A stretch of DNA of 64,000 nt from ECT2AJA-044 sp965262845 (GTDB lineage: Bacteria > Bacteroidota > Bacteroidia > Flavobacteriales > ECT2AJA-044). The notes below the pieces were generated by a model. It worked only from the letters and a program-made list of their open reading frames with translations, made no database searches and was not told the origin of the DNA. Positions 61,970 through 64,000 of the stretch are shown here, piece by piece. A program made the translations under genes and the position numbers. Each line of letters begins with the position of its first letter. Position 1 is the first letter of the stretch. The stretch is from the NCBI GenBank assembly GCA_965262845.1, contig CBDHFX010000002.1:1612001-1676000 (forward strand), read 5' to 3'.

Positions 61970-63118
61970 ATGATGCGGATCCATTCACTTCAAGTCTTTT
62001 TCCTGATAGCCACCGCCCTGCTTTTCCCGGCAAATATTTTGCTGGCACAAGCCCACTCAGACGTCCGCTACGATGATCCTGCCCAAGACCATACCGAAGG
62101 GCACGGAGAGGGGCATGGAGCAGAAAAGGAATTCAATGCGACCGGGATGATCATGCATCATATTGCCGATGCGCACAGATTTCACATAGCCGATTGGAAC
62201 GGTCATCCGATCAGTCTGCCTCTTCCGGTGATCTTGTGGACAAACAACGGATTGGTCGTTTTTTCCTCTTCCAGGTTCCATCACGATACGGAGGGGCGCC
62301 ATGTTGTTGAAGTGGGTCGGCAACGATTCGTGAACGTACACGAAACCATCTGCTATGCCAACGAAGAAGCGAATGACCAGGGCCAGTTCGTACATATGGA
62401 TGCCGACCACCATGTGGCTAATGCCAGGCCGCTTGATCTATCCATCACGAAGAATGTGTTCAGCATGATGTTGTCCATGGCAATTCTCTTCTGGCTGTTC
62501 CTCGGAACGGCCCGCTTTTACAGAAACGGCGCCGGTGGTGCGCCAAAGGGTATGGCGAAATTCATGGAGCCACTGATCGTATTCGTTCGTGACGACATCG
62601 CCCGGCCTAATATTGGTGAAAAGGACTACCGCCGTTTTATGCCCTACTTATTGACGTTGTTCTTCTTCATCTGGATCAATAACCTGATCGGGCTTATCCC
62701 CTTTTTCCCCTTCAGTGCCAACTACACCGGAAATATCGCATCAACCATGACACTGGCTGTGTTTACGCTTTTGATCACCAATCTAAGCAGTAAAAAATAT
62801 TATTGGAAACACATTTTGACCCCTCCCTTACCGGTGGCCCTATGGCCCATCATGATCCCGATAGAATTGATTGGTATTTTGTCGAAACCGTTCGCTCTGA
62901 TGATCCGTTTGTTCGCCAACATCACGGCCGGACATATCATCATTTTGAGCCTGATTTCGTTGATCTTTACTTTTGATACGGTGTTGATCGCTCCTGTTTC
63001 GGTAGCGTTCGTGTTGTTCATGAATGTGCTGGAGCTGCTGGTCGCTGCCCTGCAGGCGTACATCTTCACCATGCTCTCTGCCTTGTTCATAGGAATGGCA
63101 GTTGAAGAGCAACATTAA
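61970..63118 (+). CDS. atpB: F1Fo ATP synthase subunit a
   Basis: A 382-residue protein of the proton channel. As in other Bacteroidota it has a signal peptide (FFLIATALLFPANILLAQ) and a long His/Glu-rich periplasmic extension (about 25-150: HTEGHGEGHGAEKEF, MIMHHIADAHRFH) before the membrane part. The conserved helix LMIRLFANITAGHIIILSL has the essential Arg facing the c-ring, and LELLVAALQAYIFTMLSALFIG is the last helix. ATG 61970 follows the promoter; an upstream frame start at 61931 overlaps it. Confidence 0.95.
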   Translation: MMRIHSLQVFFLIATALLFPANILLAQAHSDVRYDDPAQDHTEGHGEGHGAEKEFNATGMIMHHIADAHRFHIADWNGHPISLPLPVILWTNNGLVVFSSSRFHHDTEGRHVVEVGRQRFVNVHETICYANEEANDQGQFVHMDADHHVANARPLDLSITKNVFSMMLSMAILFWLFLGTARFYRNGAGGAPKGMAKFMEPLIVFVRDDIARPNIGEKDYRRFMPYLLTLFFFIWINNLIGLIPFFPFSANYTGNIASTMTLAVFTLLITNLSSKKYYWKHILTPPLPVALWPIMIPIELIGILSKPFALMIRLFANITAGHIIILSLISLIFTFDTVLIAPVSVAFVLFMNVLELLVAALQAYIFTMLSALFIGMAVEEQH

Positions 63119-63154
63119 TTTAAACCTGTTTACTAACTATAATTAACGTTCATT

Positions 63155-63358
63155 ATGACTGGATTAGCCGCATTGGGTGCCGGATTGGCCGCTATCGGAG
63201 CTGGATTGGGTATTGGTCTTGTGGGAGGGCAGGCCATGGGCGCCATTGCCCGTCAACCGGAAGCTACCTCTAAGATCCAAATTACTATGATCATCGCTGC
63301 TGCATTTGTTGAGGGGGTGGCTTTGTTTGCCGTGGTGGTATCTTTGCTGGTTGCCTGA
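63155..63358 (+). CDS. atpE: F1Fo ATP synthase subunit c
   Basis: A 67-residue hairpin of two helices: GAGLAAIGAGLGIGLVGGQAMGAIARQPE with the polar loop RQPE, and IIAAAFVEGVALFAVVVSLLVA with the ion-binding Glu. The residues around the Glu do not show the Gln/Ser pattern of sodium-type rings, so proton use is likely. Full length for the family. Followed by a strong hairpin before atpF. Confidence 0.95.
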   Translation: MTGLAALGAGLAAIGAGLGIGLVGGQAMGAIARQPEATSKIQITMIIAAAFVEGVALFAVVVSLLVA

Positions 63359-63372
63359 TCACATTAGCACCG

Positions 63373-63410
63373 GATCATCGGCTGAACAGGGATGCCTGCA
63401 GCCGGTGATC
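63373..63410 (+). other. Strong hairpin between atpE and atpF
   Basis: GATCATCGGCTG pairs with CAGCCGGTGATC (12 pairs with one G-T), and CAGG-GATG-CCTG extends the stem on the inside, followed by TTTC. It may act as a weak terminator or mRNA stabiliser so that atpE is expressed above its neighbours, as the c-ring needs many copies. Confidence 0.65.
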
Positions 63411-63445
63411 TTTCAAAAAAATCGCTTCTTTAATCGTACACAAAC

Positions 63446-63940
63446 ATGGATTTAGTAACCCCGGGATTTGGCTTGGTCTTTTGGACGACCCTGTCCTTTT
63501 TGATCCTTCTGTTTCTCCTTCGCAAGTTTGCATGGCGGCCCATTTTGACCGCAGTAAACGATCGTGAAAAGTCAATTGAAGAGGCCTTGACCCAGGCGCA
63601 AAAAGCACGTGAGGAAATGGCCGGTTTGAAAGCAGACAACGAACGCATTCTGAAGGAAGCGCGTACTGAGCGCGACCAGATCCTGAAGGAAGCACGTGAA
63701 ATTCAAAACAACATGGTTGAGGCATCCAGGGAAAAGGCCAGGGAAGAGGCTAAAAGGATCCTGGCATCGGCTCGTGAAACTATTGAAAATGAGAAAAAAG
63801 CAGCCCTCCATGAATTGCGTAACACCGTTGGGTCGCTGGCGATCAGGATTGCAGAAAAAGTACTTCGCTCAGAACTCTCGAACACCGACAGGTCAAAAGA
63901 GCTGGCAAACGATTACCTGAACGACATCCCCTTTAGCTAA
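63446..63940 (+). CDS. atpF: F1Fo ATP synthase subunit b
   Basis: A 164-residue protein with one N-terminal transmembrane helix (FGLVFWTTLSFLILLFLLRKF) and a long charged coiled coil (AVNDREKSIEEALTQAQKAREEM...EKAREEAKRILASARETIENEKK). It forms the peripheral stalk joining Fo to F1. Normal length. atpH follows six bases later. Confidence 0.95.
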   Translation: MDLVTPGFGLVFWTTLSFLILLFLLRKFAWRPILTAVNDREKSIEEALTQAQKAREEMAGLKADNERILKEARTERDQILKEAREIQNNMVEASREKAREEAKRILASARETIENEKKAALHELRNTVGSLAIRIAEKVLRSELSNTDRSKELANDYLNDIPFS

Positions 63941-63946
63941 AAAGGA

Positions 63947-64000
63947 ATGAACTATTCACTGGTAAAGCAGCGCTATGCGAAGACATTACTTGATCTGGCC
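63947..64000 (+). CDS. atpH: F1Fo ATP synthase subunit delta, 3' partial
   Basis: ATG 63947, preceded by AAAGGA, gives MNYSLVKQRYAKTLLDLA, typical of the start of the delta subunit (RYAKALLDLA-type). The gene runs off the window edge after 18 codons. Position after atpF is the standard order. Confidence 0.8.
   Translation, partial: MNYSLVKQRYAKTLLDLA

Overview
This is chromosomal DNA from a member of the Bacteroidota, most likely of the Flavobacteriales/Cryomorphaceae type. Evidence: proteins with type IX secretion (T9SS) C-terminal sorting domains and SprB repeats; a SprE/PorW-type T9SS lipoprotein; bacillithiol synthesis (BshA); a short RpoD without region 1.1; AtpB with a signal peptide and His-rich periplasmic extension; a tmRNA tag GEINYALAA; and many promoters of the Bacteroidota form TTG-N19..23-TAnnTTTG. 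No rRNA, tRNA, CRISPR array or recognisable insertion sequence was found.

Layout. 1-2.1 kb: a pair of overlapping PLP-enzyme genes, the first cut by the window edge. 2.2-7.7 kb (minus): a surface-polysaccharide block with WlbA-like dehydrogenase, WlbB-like acetyltransferase, a glycosyltransferase and a YfhO-family membrane protein. 7.8-10.5 kb: an AT-richer accessory island, an orphan RHS-core/HNH nuclease toxin with two small downstream genes (candidate immunity), bracketed by direct copies of a structured palindromic repeat. 10.8-20.5 kb: purQ, then a convergent seven-gene minus-strand run (GH3/serine-hydrolase fusion, MORN-like protein, bshA, fused 2-oxoacid dehydrogenase E1, yicC, gmk, nadD). 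20.6-25.4 kb (plus): small membrane protein, mutL, two tandem rhomboid proteases, an EEP-family protein. 25.5-29.2 kb: a Cache-type lipoprotein and a 1000-residue T9SS cargo protein. 29.4-33.7 kb (plus): rpsO, pnp, rpoD, rpe. 33.8-39.5 kb: a saccharopine-dehydrogenase-like gene, ssrA (tmRNA), a third copy of the palindromic repeat, then DUF4837 lipoprotein, a frameshifted gatA, tatA and a Sua5-type tsaC. 39.8-49.4 kb: one 3196-residue protein made almost wholly of SprB-type repeats, with nested 480-bp and 453-bp higher-order DNA repeats. 49.5-58 kb (minus): ALDH7A1-like dehydrogenase, a small T9SS protein, then M23 peptidase, auxin-GH3-family protein, dxr, rseP and a secreted protein of unknown function. 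58.2-64 kb (plus): sprE/porW, bactofilin, atpZ, a small membrane protein, atpB, atpE, atpF and the first 18 codons of atpH.

How it fits together. Most genes are housekeeping: translation and RNA decay, isoprenoid synthesis, envelope proteases, F1Fo ATP synthase. The surface-related genes form a theme: the giant SprB-repeat protein and two other sorting-domain proteins are predicted T9SS cargo, and the SprE/PorW homologue is a component of that secretion system. The parts most worth attention are the repeat-bracketed RHS toxin cassette, the structured repeat family (12-bp palindromic unit in 4, 2 and 2 copies), the recently amplified giant repeat gene, and a one-base deletion in gatA.
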